DNA from: Chamaelirium japonicum
Lineage: Eukaryota > Streptophyta > Magnoliopsida > Liliales > Melanthiaceae
DNA length: 64,000 nt
Assembly: GCA_947650365.1 (NCBI GenBank)
Contig: OX393554.1
Location: forward strand, 34,751,877 to 34,815,876
Reading direction: 5' to 3'
Part shown: positions 42,290-52,596 of the stretch, piece by piece
Position numbering within the stretch: position 1 is the first letter of the stretch
Layout of the letters: the number at the start of each line of letters is the position of its first letter
The notes under the pieces: generated by a model
Told to the model about the DNA's origin: nothing
The model's database searches: none
What the model saw: the letters and a program-made list of their open reading frames with translations, nothing else
Made by a program: the position numbers and the translations under genes

Positions 42290-45200
42290 ATGGCCGGAAC
42301 GAACAACGATGCGTTTGCTCCAAGCCTCTCACCAATCGCCGAGTCTCCTCTACTCCGCCACGGTGATCCAGTAAATCCGGAGGGTGATGCTCCTCCAATG
42401 GTGCGCGTCTACACTCGGCGTACACGGACTCTTGCGGACATCTTCGTGCCAGAAGCTACTACCGAAGATGCTCGCCAAAGCGCCGACGAGGCCCTGGTGC
42501 ATGAAGAAACGAGCCTCGATCCTGGAGCCCATGTCCAGAAGTTTGGGGAGGACCAGCCCCAACCCCGAACCAGTTCGGGTTCTCCAGCAGACGTTGCACC
42601 TCCTCTGCAGGGGGCAAACATCAATCATCAGCCAGAAGCAAGTCGGCGTAACTACGTCTCAGATGATGACGGCGAGGATGCGAACATGCAACACCGAGGC
42701 GTTCTCCGTCACCACCCTCCGACCGCTCTTCAGCTCCAAGTCATGCAGATGAACAAGCACATGGCGCAGATTACTCGGCTAATGGAGGAGAAGGATCGTC
42801 ACATCAACGCTCTGCTCCAGAAGCTAAGCGCAAAGGACGCTGCAGCAGTTAGCCAACCCGTCGCTTCTCCGGTAGCCGCTCCAGTTCCGTCTTCAACTCC
42901 CGCTCCTGCAGAAGTCGCTCCGACGATTCAAGCGGTTACTCCAGCGCTCTCCTCGGCTCCCGTCCCATTGGAAGTCGTCTACCCGGCGCCAGCCTCGGCG
43001 GCCACTCAACCTCCAGCAACGGCAACGATGAATGCTCAGCAAGTCCAAGCGTTGATAGCCGACATGATGCGTTCTCACGGCAGTGGCCTTCCTCCGATCA
43101 CGGCGGCATACTCGAAGCCCTACACTACGAGGATCCAGCAGCTACGCTTCCCAGTCGGATTCCAGCCGCCAAAGTTTCAGCACTTCGACGGAAAGGGAAA
43201 TCCGAGACAGCACGTTGCCCACTTCATCGAGACCTGCAATAATGCCGGCACATATGGCGACGAGATGGTGAAGCAATTCGTCCGCACCCTCAAAGGCAAC
43301 GCGTTCGACTGGTACGTTGATCTTCCTGCAGGAACCATTGACAGCTGGGATCAGATGGAGAGGGAGTTCCTCAATCGCTTCTACAGCACCAGACGAACCG
43401 TCAGCATGATCGAGCTCACCGCCGTCAAGCAAAGGAAAGACGAGCCAGTGATCGACTACATCGACAGGTGGAGGAACCTCGCGCTGAATTCACGAGACCG
43501 CTTGTCTGAAGACTCGGCCATCGAGATGTGCACCCAAGGCATGCACTGGGGTCTGCTCTACATCCTCAAAGGTATCAAGCCTCGGTCTTTCGAAGAACTC
43601 GCAACTCGGGCTCATGACATGGAACTCAGCCTAGCAAACCGCGGGGACTCGAAGAACAAGGACTTCTTGAAGATAGAGAAGAAGGACAAGCCACCGGCAA
43701 CGAAACCGAAACAAGTCAATGTTGCCGACGTCGCTTCGACCTCCAAACCGCTCAAGATCGTTGGCAAGCCGGATCAGAAGAAGGGAGTCGCCATACCACC
43801 ACCTCCGCCGCCAAGACAAAGGATGACTCTCGAGGAGCTCGAAGCAAAGGAGTACCCCTTCCCAGACTCGGAAGTCTCCTCCATGTTCGACCAACTGCTG
43901 CAAGAGAAGATGATAGAGCTTCCTCCTTCAAAGAGGCCCGAGCAGATGCATCGCGTCGACGACCCTCTCTTCTGCAAATACCACCGGGTGGTGAGTCATC
44001 CCATCGAAAGATGTTTCGTCTTCAAGGAAAGAATCATGGCACTCGCCAAGCAAGGGAAGATAGAGATCGACTCCGGGGAGGTTGCTACGACCAACATGAC
44101 GTCCATCACCTTCGGCTCCTTCTCGCCGGTACTCGTTGCCGCTCGACGAAGCATGCCCAAATTGCGCCTCAATCGTCAAGCGTCAATCGCTAAGTCGACT
44201 TCCCAGCCGAAAATCTCGAAGCGACGTCAACGTACTCCTGCGTTCTCCGAGGAGGAAACACCGCTGCCCTGGGGGCAATCATCGCTCACGCCAGCACCTT
44301 TTCCAGGCAATGCTGCATCCCAACGAGCGCTCCAAAGGAGATACGAGCAAGGAGATCCGGAAGTCGGTCTGCTGGGCCATCCTTCGGGGAAGTTCGACTA
44401 CTACGTCCTCTACTCAAGGCCTCCGTCCGTTCCAATCGACGAAATCAAGCCTACCGGCTGGGGATCGGGAGACGAGCCAATGGAGCCTCGAGAAGAGCAA
44501 GTCCCTTCCAGTCAAGCTATGTCCCAAAGCGCTCTTCGGAAAAGATACGAGCAAGGAGATCCGGAAGTCGGTCTGCTGGGCCAGCCTTCGGGGAAGTTCG
44601 ACTACTACGTCCTCTACTCAAGGCCTCCGTCCGTTCCAATCGACGAAATCAAGCCCACCGGCTGGGGATCGGAAGACGAGCCAATAGAGCCTCAGGAAGA
44701 ACAAGTGCCTTCGAGGGAACCAGTTGCTGCTATCAACCATCATCCTAGCGAAGAGGAATCCACCGATGAAGAAGCATGGATCATGCTACCACGGCGGCGA
44801 AAGCCGTGGCAAGAGAAGAAGCTCAAACAAGACCGTGTGATGAGGGGGTTCACCAAGCGGAAGACCTACAAGAAGAAAGGCAAGGCTCCAGGGAGGAAGG
44901 CGTTCAAAGTGCCGCCAGCAAGCCAAGACGATATCCTTCAGCAGAGTCTTCCAGAGCCGACAACGTTGCAAGAGTTCTTCCCGGATCACTTCCTCCCAGT
45001 GGACCAACACGTCAAGGTGTCTTGTTGCACGGTCGAAGTCCATGAAGTATCGGAAGGAAAGAACGAAGGCGAAACTTCTGAAGAAGGCGACTCCACCGAT
45101 GAGGGGGACGACTCCAACGATGGGGGCACCGCGGCTCACGACGAAGCGATCTTGCATATGCCTCTCGTAGAGGCTTTGCATCTCCCGAAGAAGGCTCGCC

Positions 45201-48200
45201 TGGCAATGGCGGCGGCCTTGGCTGATCCGGATGGCTACAAAAGGAAGAGGAAGGACGATCAAAGGCGCAAAGCTGTGGCCTCGTGTGATGCGACGATAAC
45301 CTTTTCAGATGATGACCTGCAACTCGGGACGCGATTGCACAACCGGCCTCTTTACGTCTCGGGATACATCAAGGAGAAGCCAGTGAACCGAATCTTGTTG
45401 GACTGTGGCTCCGCCGTCAACATCATGCCTATCCAGACGATGCGGCAACTCGGCATCACCGACGACCAGCTCTCACCAAGTCAATTGGTCATTCAAGGCT
45501 TCAACCAGGGCGGACAGTCCACCGTCGGAATCATTCGTTCGAAGCTTTCCATCGGCCCGCTGGATACAACGGTCCTCTTCCACATCATCGATTGCCAGAC
45601 GTCATATCGCCTCCTGTTGGGAAGACCATGGCTGCACGAGAACGGCATCGTGGTCTCCACCTGGCACCAGTGCCTCAAATACTACGAAGAAGGTGTGGAG
45701 AGGTGCATAGTTGCGGATGACAAGCCATTCAACGAGGCCGAGGCACACCTGGCCGACGCTAAATTCTACCAAGCAAAGGACCTGGTCGCAGAAGTTCTGC
45801 CAGCTAAAGCCCCTCGAGCTCAAAAGATTAAAGAAGTAAAGCAGGACAAGACTCCACTTCCCGCGAATTCGGTGCCACCCTCTGACGAGGCAAGACTCAA
45901 GGTCCAAGGAACGCCGAAACCTGGGCAAAGGATGCGCATCAGCTTCGAGTCAAGAGCAATGCAACATACCCCGTTGCCAATCCAAACGGTGCCTGTCCTG
46001 CATCTCGCGCCTCAGTGGCTCCGTAAATCCGAGCGATCGCCTTCTACTCCGACGAGGAAGATGGCCCCGACGCTATCTCAGGCCAATGTCATCACTCTGC
46101 AAGGAATGACGATGCCACTACCTAGTCTGACGCAAGCTCCGAACCCGAGTAGACCCGTCGAATCAGTAGACCTCGAGCAACTCGGATTTAAACCAGAAGG
46201 GAGTTGGGGGCAAAATGCTGCCAAGTTGCTGTTTAGAGCTGGCTACAACGAGGAAAGCGCCATGGGCACACTCCCACCAGCAGCAACTCCGCATGGGATG
46301 ACGAGAACTCAAGCTCGGCTGTTTCAAAACGGAGAGCAAATTCCCCCGAACCGCCGAGGCATCGGCTCCAGTCAAGCTCCGTTGGTCATCAGAACCGCAG
46401 CGAAGAAGACCTTCACCTCGAACTACATCGAGGCGAGGATGGTAGATGAAGCAGCTGAAGGATCGACAATCTCCGATGCACACTCCACCTACCTCAGTCA
46501 TCCAGACAACAGGAGAGGACGACGATGGGCTCGATGCCAAGCCTTGTTCCGAAAGCAAACCAGAGGTGGTAAAGACTGGTCGAATCGAAAACGCACATCC
46601 GTGTTCGAGAGGCTCGGGCCAGTCAAACAATCAAAGAAGAAGTCGGCGTTCGATCGTTTGGGGATGCCAATCGAGGACTTCGTTTCGACACCCACCCACC
46701 CACCCATGGCTGCCGCCAATCATATCTCTATTACGGATCCCGACAACGGTGAAACTTCTACTTCGGACGACGAGTTGCCCGACGCCCCGCCAGTCCTCGA
46801 AGAAGGGGGGCAGTCCACCGTTGATGACTCAAAGAAAGGGGGCAGTCCAAGAAGACGACGACGGCATACTTCTTCAGTGCCTAGGGCCAAATCCTTACTG
46901 TCTTGGGGGCAACCGTCTCTCATGCAAGCACTCCCTCTTCCAAACAAAGCTACGTCCCGACACCTGCTCAAAGCTAGAGACGAACAAAGAAGCCCCAAAG
47001 TCAACCTGCTAGGCCAACCATCGGGCAAAATTGACTATTATGTCCTCTACTCCAGGTCTCCTTCGATTCCAAATAAAGAAATCAAGCCAACCAGCTGGGG
47101 ATCAGAAGATGAATCGGTACAGTCTCTAGAAGTGCAAGTCCTTCTGATCAAGGAAGAGCCTTCAGTCGCAACACCAGTTCTTCACCTTGGCGAGAAAGAT
47201 CTTAACACATGGGCTATGGCGCCTCGAAGGAGAAGGCCACGACGATCAAGCTACAGGATAGCACGCCTAGCTAACCATGAGAAAGATCGGGCAACAAGAA
47301 AACTCCTCAGAAGAAAGTCCTTCAAGGAAAAGAATGAAGCTCCAGGAAGAAAGACGTCCAAAGTACCACCAGCAAATCTGAAAAATCTCCTCCAGCAAAG
47401 CTTTCTAGAGCCAGTGACACTCCAGAAGTTCTTTCCTATTTGCTTCCTTGAAGCTGGTCAAAACTTCAAGATCTCCTGCTGCATAATGGAAGTTCACCAA
47501 GTGCTTCGGAAAGACGATGAAGAAAGCAGCATTAACATCGAAAGCATGGGGAGAAGCATCGCTGCCAACGGCAAGCTGTTCAACAAGGCTAAAGCACACC
47601 TTGCTGATGCCAAGTTTTACGAGGCCAAAGACTTCGTTGCAGAAGCTCCTCCAGCAAAAGCTCCACAAGTCCAGGAAGTCAAAGCAGCTGCGATGAACAA
47701 AAGCTCTCCACTTGCAAAACTAGTGACATCCTCCATCCAGATAGTGCACAAAGACAAAGAAGCGCCGGCACCAAGACGGAAAATTCACATCAACTTCAAA
47801 TCAAGCTCGATGCGATGCATTCCGTTGCCTGCTCAAGTTGCTTCAGTCCTGCGGCTCGTACCTCAATGGCTTCGTAAACCAGGACGATCGCCTTCCCCTC
47901 CAGCAAAGGAACCAGCGTTATCATTCTTCGGGGTCAACTTCAGCACGTTGCAAGAGATGACACTGCCGTTACGTGGTCTGTTGCACGTCTCGAGCTCAAC
48001 CGAGTCTTCCGAGTGCACCAGCTCTGAGCAACTCGCAATCAAGTCAGAAAACACTCGGGGGCAAAACTCCACGGAGTCGATGTTCAAATCCAGCCGCAGC
48101 AAAGAAAGCATGACGCACATGGGTTCACTACCCTCAGCGGCAATACCACATCGCCTGACAAAGACTCAAGCTCGTCTCTGCAAAAGCGGCGAACAAATCC

Positions 48201-48370
48201 TTCCAAATTGCCGGGGCATCGACTTCAGTCAAACTCCAGCAATCATCAAAACTCCAGTCAAGAAGATCTTCACTTCCAACTATATTGAAGCGAAGAAGGC
48301 GGGCGATAGCTGCGAACCAGTGGCGACTTTGCCTACCAGTGGCAAGTCCCTCAAAAGGTACTTTGCCTAG
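42290..48370 (+). CDS. Gag-protease polyprotein of a non-autonomous Ty3/Gypsy (Tat-like) retrotransposon
   Basis: One uninterrupted frame of 2026 codons from an ATG in good context (GCAATGGCC). Residues about 281-451 are a retrotransposon gag domain: FQPPKFQHFDGKGNPRQH, AFDWYVDLP, WDQMEREFLNRFY, EPVIDYIDRWRNL. An aspartic-protease-like domain follows at about 1010-1130, with LLDCGSAVNIMP (Asp1038) and LLLGRPWLHENGI (about 1108); the active site is D-C-G rather than D-T/S-G. A 68-residue unit (YEQGDPEVGLLG, KFDYYVLYSRPPSVP, EIKPTGWGS) is repeated twice in tandem and a third time, diverged, near 1575. Residues about 1520-2010 copy 645-1390 without the protease. No reverse transcriptase, RNase H or integrase motif appears here or downstream, so the element must borrow them. 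Intact, and probably still expressible. Confidence 0.9.
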   Translation: MAGTNNDAFAPSLSPIAESPLLRHGDPVNPEGDAPPMVRVYTRRTRTLADIFVPEATTEDARQSADEALVHEETSLDPGAHVQKFGEDQPQPRTSSGSPADVAPPLQGANINHQPEASRRNYVSDDDGEDANMQHRGVLRHHPPTALQLQVMQMNKHMAQITRLMEEKDRHINALLQKLSAKDAAAVSQPVASPVAAPVPSSTPAPAEVAPTIQAVTPALSSAPVPLEVVYPAPASAATQPPATATMNAQQVQALIADMMRSHGSGLPPITAAYSKPYTTRIQQLRFPVGFQPPKFQHFDGKGNPRQHVAHFIETCNNAGTYGDEMVKQFVRTLKGNAFDWYVDLPAGTIDSWDQMEREFLNRFYSTRRTVSMIELTAVKQRKDEPVIDYIDRWRNLALNSRDRLSEDSAIEMCTQGMHWGLLYILKGIKPRSFEELATRAHDMELSLANRGDSKNKDFLKIEKKDKPPATKPKQVNVADVASTSKPLKIVGKPDQKKGVAIPPPPPPRQRMTLEELEAKEYPFPDSEVSSMFDQLLQEKMIELPPSKRPEQMHRVDDPLFCKYHRVVSHPIERCFVFKERIMALAKQGKIEIDSGEVATTNMTSITFGSFSPVLVAARRSMPKLRLNRQASIAKSTSQPKISKRRQRTPAFSEEETPLPWGQSSLTPAPFPGNAASQRALQRRYEQGDPEVGLLGHPSGKFDYYVLYSRPPSVPIDEIKPTGWGSGDEPMEPREEQVPSSQAMSQSALRKRYEQGDPEVGLLGQPSGKFDYYVLYSRPPSVPIDEIKPTGWGSEDEPIEPQEEQVPSREPVAAINHHPSEEESTDEEAWIMLPRRRKPWQEKKLKQDRVMRGFTKRKTYKKKGKAPGRKAFKVPPASQDDILQQSLPEPTTLQEFFPDHFLPVDQHVKVSCCTVEVHEVSEGKNEGETSEEGDSTDEGDDSNDGGTAAHDEAILHMPLVEALHLPKKARLAMAAALADPDGYKRKRKDDQRRKAVASCDATITFSDDDLQLGTRLHNRPLYVSGYIKEKPVNRILLDCGSAVNIMPIQTMRQLGITDDQLSPSQLVIQGFNQGGQSTVGIIRSKLSIGPLDTTVLFHIIDCQTSYRLLLGRPWLHENGIVVSTWHQCLKYYEEGVERCIVADDKPFNEAEAHLADAKFYQAKDLVAEVLPAKAPRAQKIKEVKQDKTPLPANSVPPSDEARLKVQGTPKPGQRMRISFESRAMQHTPLPIQTVPVLHLAPQWLRKSERSPSTPTRKMAPTLSQANVITLQGMTMPLPSLTQAPNPSRPVESVDLEQLGFKPEGSWGQNAAKLLFRAGYNEESAMGTLPPAATPHGMTRTQARLFQNGEQIPPNRRGIGSSQAPLVIRTAAKKTFTSNYIEARMVDEAAEGSTISDAHSTYLSHPDNRRGRRWARCQALFRKQTRGGKDWSNRKRTSVFERLGPVKQSKKKSAFDRLGMPIEDFVSTPTHPPMAAANHISITDPDNGETSTSDDELPDAPPVLEEGGQSTVDDSKKGGSPRRRRRHTSSVPRAKSLLSWGQPSLMQALPLPNKATSRHLLKARDEQRSPKVNLLGQPSGKIDYYVLYSRSPSIPNKEIKPTSWGSEDESVQSLEVQVLLIKEEPSVATPVLHLGEKDLNTWAMAPRRRRPRRSSYRIARLANHEKDRATRKLLRRKSFKEKNEAPGRKTSKVPPANLKNLLQQSFLEPVTLQKFFPICFLEAGQNFKISCCIMEVHQVLRKDDEESSINIESMGRSIAANGKLFNKAKAHLADAKFYEAKDFVAEAPPAKAPQVQEVKAAAMNKSSPLAKLVTSSIQIVHKDKEAPAPRRKIHINFKSSSMRCIPLPAQVASVLRLVPQWLRKPGRSPSPPAKEPALSFFGVNFSTLQEMTLPLRGLLHVSSSTESSECTSSEQLAIKSENTRGQNSTESMFKSSRSKESMTHMGSLPSAAIPHRLTKTQARLCKSGEQILPNCRGIDFSQTPAIIKTPVKKIFTSNYIEAKKAGDSCEPVATLPTSGKSLKRYFA
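44339..44746 (+). repeat. 204-bp in-frame tandem repeat in the polyprotein gene
   Basis: Units start at 44339 and 44543 and share most bases (AGATACGAGCAAGGAGATCC). 204 bp is 68 codons, so the frame is kept. A third, diverged unit lies at about 46970-47110. Confidence 0.88.
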
Positions 48371-49488
48371 CGCAAGGTTACCCCCCTTGCCCAAAAAAAA
48401 AAAAAAAAAAAAAAAGGGAATAAACGAACTACGTGCGACTTGATCCCTCTCAGTAGGGTACGTAGGCAACCTACAAAGGTTCAGTCCAGAAAAAAAAAAA
48501 AAAAAAAAAAAAAAAAGGGAAACATCCCAACGTCGTCCCAGGAGGCCAGTCCAGAGGCAAGTGAGTGCATAACCATCAATCCGGTCAGCAAACTAAAGGA
48601 TGACAAGAAAGTCAAAGTCCTTGAGGCGTCAAAGCAACTCGCCTTCCGCAGCTTACACGCGCTGCAATTCCAGAGGTAGAAAAAACCGTCAGCTTCCGAC
48701 GCGTCGCCAGCTATGCGCGCTGCTTCGCAAGCTCTGCTCCAGACATCTTCTCAGTCGCTCGAGCTTTCCCCAAATGAAACTCCAGCTTTTAAAGCGACGC
48801 ACGAGTGTGGCAAGTCGAAGTCCCTAAGGCGCCAAAGTTGCTCGCTCCCAACAGCTTACACGCACTGCAATTCCAGGGGTAGGGAAGCAGTCAACTCTCG
48901 ACGCGTCGCCAGCTTTCCGCTGCTTCACAAACTCTGCTCCAGAAGTCTTCTTGGTCGCTCGGGCATTCTCCAGCTTCTGAAGCATCCTCCAGCGAAGGCC
49001 GTCATAAGCAATGAAGCTCGCCACCCTCCAAAGAAGGTGCGCGTCTGTTCCGCAGAAAAAGAGTCGTTGCCTTGAAATCCACCGGACTCATGCAAAAGCT
49101 CAGGCCCACCTGAAGGATGGAAACTGCCACTGAAGTCAAAAGCAGCAACCCAAAGAATGGCGGACGCATAAACAACAACCGCAGCCTTCGTGACCTCCAC
49201 AAAGCCAAAAGAACCACTGGAGCTGTCATCAAGGTCAAGATCGACAAGCAAAAGACAACCAAAGCAGTCTACTCCTTGTTAATGCTCGTGGCCTCGTCAT
49301 CCTTTTTAGAACGCCCATCTCGGTGTCCTTCAAGCTGACATTGCTACCAGAAAGGTGCAACCTCGCTAGTAACTCTAAACCCGCGGTTGACCTCATCAAT
49401 AATCTAGCCAGCCTTCGGAAGGTACTCAGGGGGACGAATCTTGCGATATGAAAAGTGCAAGACCGATCGAGAGGTAAAGTCAATTCCG

Positions 49489-49524
<36 letters not shown>

Positions 49525-49859
49525 AGCCACCTTCCCTGGCCTTCAACGCCTCCGACTCATCCTCGCACCAGGCGATCGCCACCACACTCGGCTTCGTCTT
49601 TTCGCCGTGCCGTTGTCATTATGCTCCCGCACCAAGAAGACGATAACACTCCGCTGAAGAATCTTTCGGCTCCAAGCCGCCGAAGAATGCTTCGCCGCCA
49701 AGACTGAAGCTTTCGTCTTCGCGAGCCGTCGAAGAATCCTTCGTCTTCAAGCCGCCAAAGGAGCTTTCGTCTTCACGAGCCGTCGAAAAATCCTTCGTCT
49801 TCAAGCCGCCAGGAGGGCCTTCGTCTCCAAGCCATCGAAGAAGCCTTCGTCTCCAAGCC

Positions 49860-50480
49860 GACGAAAGCCTTCGTCTTCAAGCGCCGCGCACCATCGCTGC
49901 CGCCGTCGACGAAAGAGGCGACACCGGGAAGACGGAGCAAGTCTCGTGCAACCCCGGGCAGCACTCTTCCGCCGACGGTCTCCAAGCATCGAAGAAGCCT
50001 TTGTCTTCAAGCGACGCGCACCATCGCCGCCGCCGTCGACGAAAGAGGCGACACCGGGAAGACGGAGCAAGTCTCGTGCAACCCCAGGCAGCACTCTTCC
50101 GCCGACGGTCTCCAAGCATCGAAGAAGCCTTCGTCTCCAAGACCGACGGAAGCCTTCGTCTTCAAGCGACGCGCACCATCGCCGCCGTCGACGAAAGAGG
50201 CGACACCGGGAAGACGGAGCAAGTCTCGTGCAACCCCAGGCAGCACTCTTCCGCCGACGGTCTCCAAGCATCGAAGAAGCCTTCGTCTCCAAGACCGACG
50301 GAAGCCTTCGTCTTCAAGCGACGCGCACCATCGCCGCCGCCGCCGACGAAAGAGGCGACACCGGGAAGACGGAGCAAGTCTCGTGCAACCCCGGGCAGCA
50401 CTCTTCCGCCGACGGTCTCCAAGCATCGAAGAAGCCTTCGTCTCCAAGCCGACGGAAGCCTTCGTCTTCAAGCGCCGCAC
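49860..50480 (+). repeat. 130-155-bp tandem array in the internal region
   Basis: Four to five units, each with GCGACGCGCACCATCGCCGC, GAAAGAGGCGACACCGGGAAG and GCAGCACTCTTCCGCCGACG. Anchors at 49881, 50011, 50166 and 50318. Length varies by small indels. Confidence 0.85.
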
Positions 50481-50834
50481 ACCACTCGCGCAGCTTGAAG
50501 CCTGGCCACCGCCCGCCTATGCCGCGCCGGCGCCGCTCCACACACCCGTCGTCTGCGCCACGTACCCATGTCACCTGCACTCAACCCCGCGCGCCGAGCC
50601 GCAGCTGCGCCCCACGCCCGGCCAACTCATAGTCGCACCGCCATTGCCACTGCGTTCCACCTCCGACCCGATCGGGGCCCGCCTGACTCAGAGTCGCACC
50701 GGCGGCCGCCCTCGTTGCTTTTGCGACCGCGCCACTCGCTCCCGGCCCCCGCGCCGCGCATACCGCAGCCAGCGCTGTGGGCCGTCGCCGCCGCTGCCCG
50801 CTCCGACAGCCGCGCCGCCTGCCGCCTTCGCGGA

Positions 50835-50876
<42 letters not shown>

Positions 50877-51610
50877 AAAAAAAAAAGAAGAAAAAAAAAA
50901 AGGGGGGGCAGCAGCAGCCTGCACCGCGCCCCCCTCCCCAATCAGCACCCGACACCAAAGGAAAAGGAAAAGAAAAAAAAAAAAAAAAAAAAAAAAAAAA
51001 GGAGGGAAAGAAAGAAAAAGGGGGGGGGGCCTGCAGCCCCCCTCCTTCGCCGCTCGACTCGGGGACGCCGGCCCGACTCCACCCGCGCGCCACCTCCGTT
51101 GGCCGTCGCGCCCGACCAAGCCGTCGCCGCCCCGGCCTCTGGCCTCGCACCACCCGCGCCCGGGCCCGCCACCGCGACGCCCCAGCCGCCCCGCGCCAGG
51201 GCCCCTCCGCGCATGCCGCAGCCACCGTCGCTCGCCCACGCGCCGCCCGCTCGCGCCCCGCGCCAGGGCCCCTCCGCGTGTGCCGCAGCCCGTGCCGCGA
51301 CCTCCGACCTGCGCCCGGGCCGCCGCCGCCACCGCAGCACCGAGCCGCTGCTGCCGTTGCGCCCGCCTGCCACCTGCGCCCGTGCGCCGCCCCCGCGCCT
51401 GGCCACCCAGCCCCGGCCACCGCGCGCCCGCCGCCGCCCGTGCCGCCGCTGCCTGCTCCGCTTACCGCGCTGCAGCCTCCGCGAACCAGAAGAACCAGAG
51501 AAAGAGGAAGAGAAAAGAAAGAAAAGAAAAGGAAGGAAGAGAAAAAGGAAAGAAGGAAAAGAAAAGAAAAGAAAGAAAAGAAAAGGAAAGAAAGAAAAAG
51601 AAAAGGAAAG

Positions 51611-51645
<35 letters not shown>

Positions 51646-52412
51646 GAAAAGGAAAGAAAAAAGAAAGAAAAAGAAGGAAAAGGTAGGAAAGAAAAAGAAG
51701 GCTCCGCGAGCCACTGGCACCCGCACCGCAGCCCGCGCGCCGCTCGGCCATTGCCTGCCGCTGCTGCCTCCGCGAGCCACCACCGCCGCGGCACCCCGGC
51801 CTTCGCGCGCGCCGTAGCTAGCCACCGTCGCTACTGCTGTACTCCGCGCACACAAAAAAAAAAAAAAAAAAAAGGAAAGGGGAGCTTCGCCTCGCTTGCA
51901 ATGGCTCCACCTCCTCCTCATCGCGCCGAGGTGCGTCACCATCGCCAACACTCTGCCGGGGTGCATCGCCTTCATCTTCGCGCCTTCGTCACCCGCGCGC
52001 CACCATGGGACTACGTCGAGACATGTTGCCTTCGTCTTCACGCTCCTGTCTCTCCTAAGTCGCCTTCGGGCATCGTGCAACGGTCGCCGTCGACAATCGG
52101 CCTCGTCATTGCGCTCCCACACCGAGGGAGGGGCGACAGTCCTCCGCCGAGATGCACCGTCGCCGTCATCGCACTCCAGTCGCCCTCGCGCCAGTCTCGA
52201 ACTCCGTGCAACGGCCACCTTCGACGTCCGTGCAAACTTCGGACCAAAAGAAGTCCGCAACGAGGAAGATGATCGAAACCCTAGCGAGGGTCTTCTCCGC
52301 AAGCAGGAGCCGCCGCCGCCGATGAAAGAGCCGACAACTAGGAAGACGGAGCAAGTTGCGTGCAATCCCAGGCAGCACTGTTTCGACTGCGGTCTCCAAG
52401 CTCCAGCCTTTC

Positions 52413-52456
<44 letters not shown>

Positions 52457-52585
52457 GCACAGGATGAGAGGGGTAGGGGCTCTTAAATAAGCCGCCAGGC
52501 CCATCCAAGAAAGGAATCAAGGACAAGTGCTCTACGATTCTTACGCGTCCAAACCCGACACGTCCTCATCGACACACTCGTCCTT

Positions 52586-52592
52586 GAGGGGG
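52586..52592 (+). other. Polypurine tract
   Basis: GAGGGGG, 4 bp before the 3' LTR, in the context CTTGAGGGGGCATT. This is the plus-strand priming site. Confidence 0.75.
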
Positions 52593-52596
52593 CATT

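Larger units (their letters stand above)
48371..52596 (+). mobile_element. 3' internal region of the retrotransposon, non-coding and repetitive
   Basis: About 4.2 kb between the stop codon and the 3' LTR. It holds a 215-bp tandem duplication (48600-49000, GCTTACACGCRCTGCAATTC twice), at least six A tracts of 20 or more bases (48394, 48489, 49489, 50837, 50971, 51853, 52415), a 130-155-bp tandem array (49860-50480), GC-rich DNA (50500-51480) and a GAAAG purine tract (51490-51700). Long frames such as 50383-52272 owe their length to GC richness and lysine/arginine codons. No pol domain recognised. Confidence 0.8.

Noticed and set aside
42384..42752. Smaller frames on both strands within the gag-protease gene
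   Set aside because: Shadows of the 2026-codon frame.
50383..52272. 629-codon open frame, with equally long frames on the other strand
   Set aside because: GC-rich and purine-tract DNA lacks stops in all frames. The peptides are Lys/Arg/Pro/Ala low complexity, with no domain. It lies in the non-coding part of the retrotransposon.
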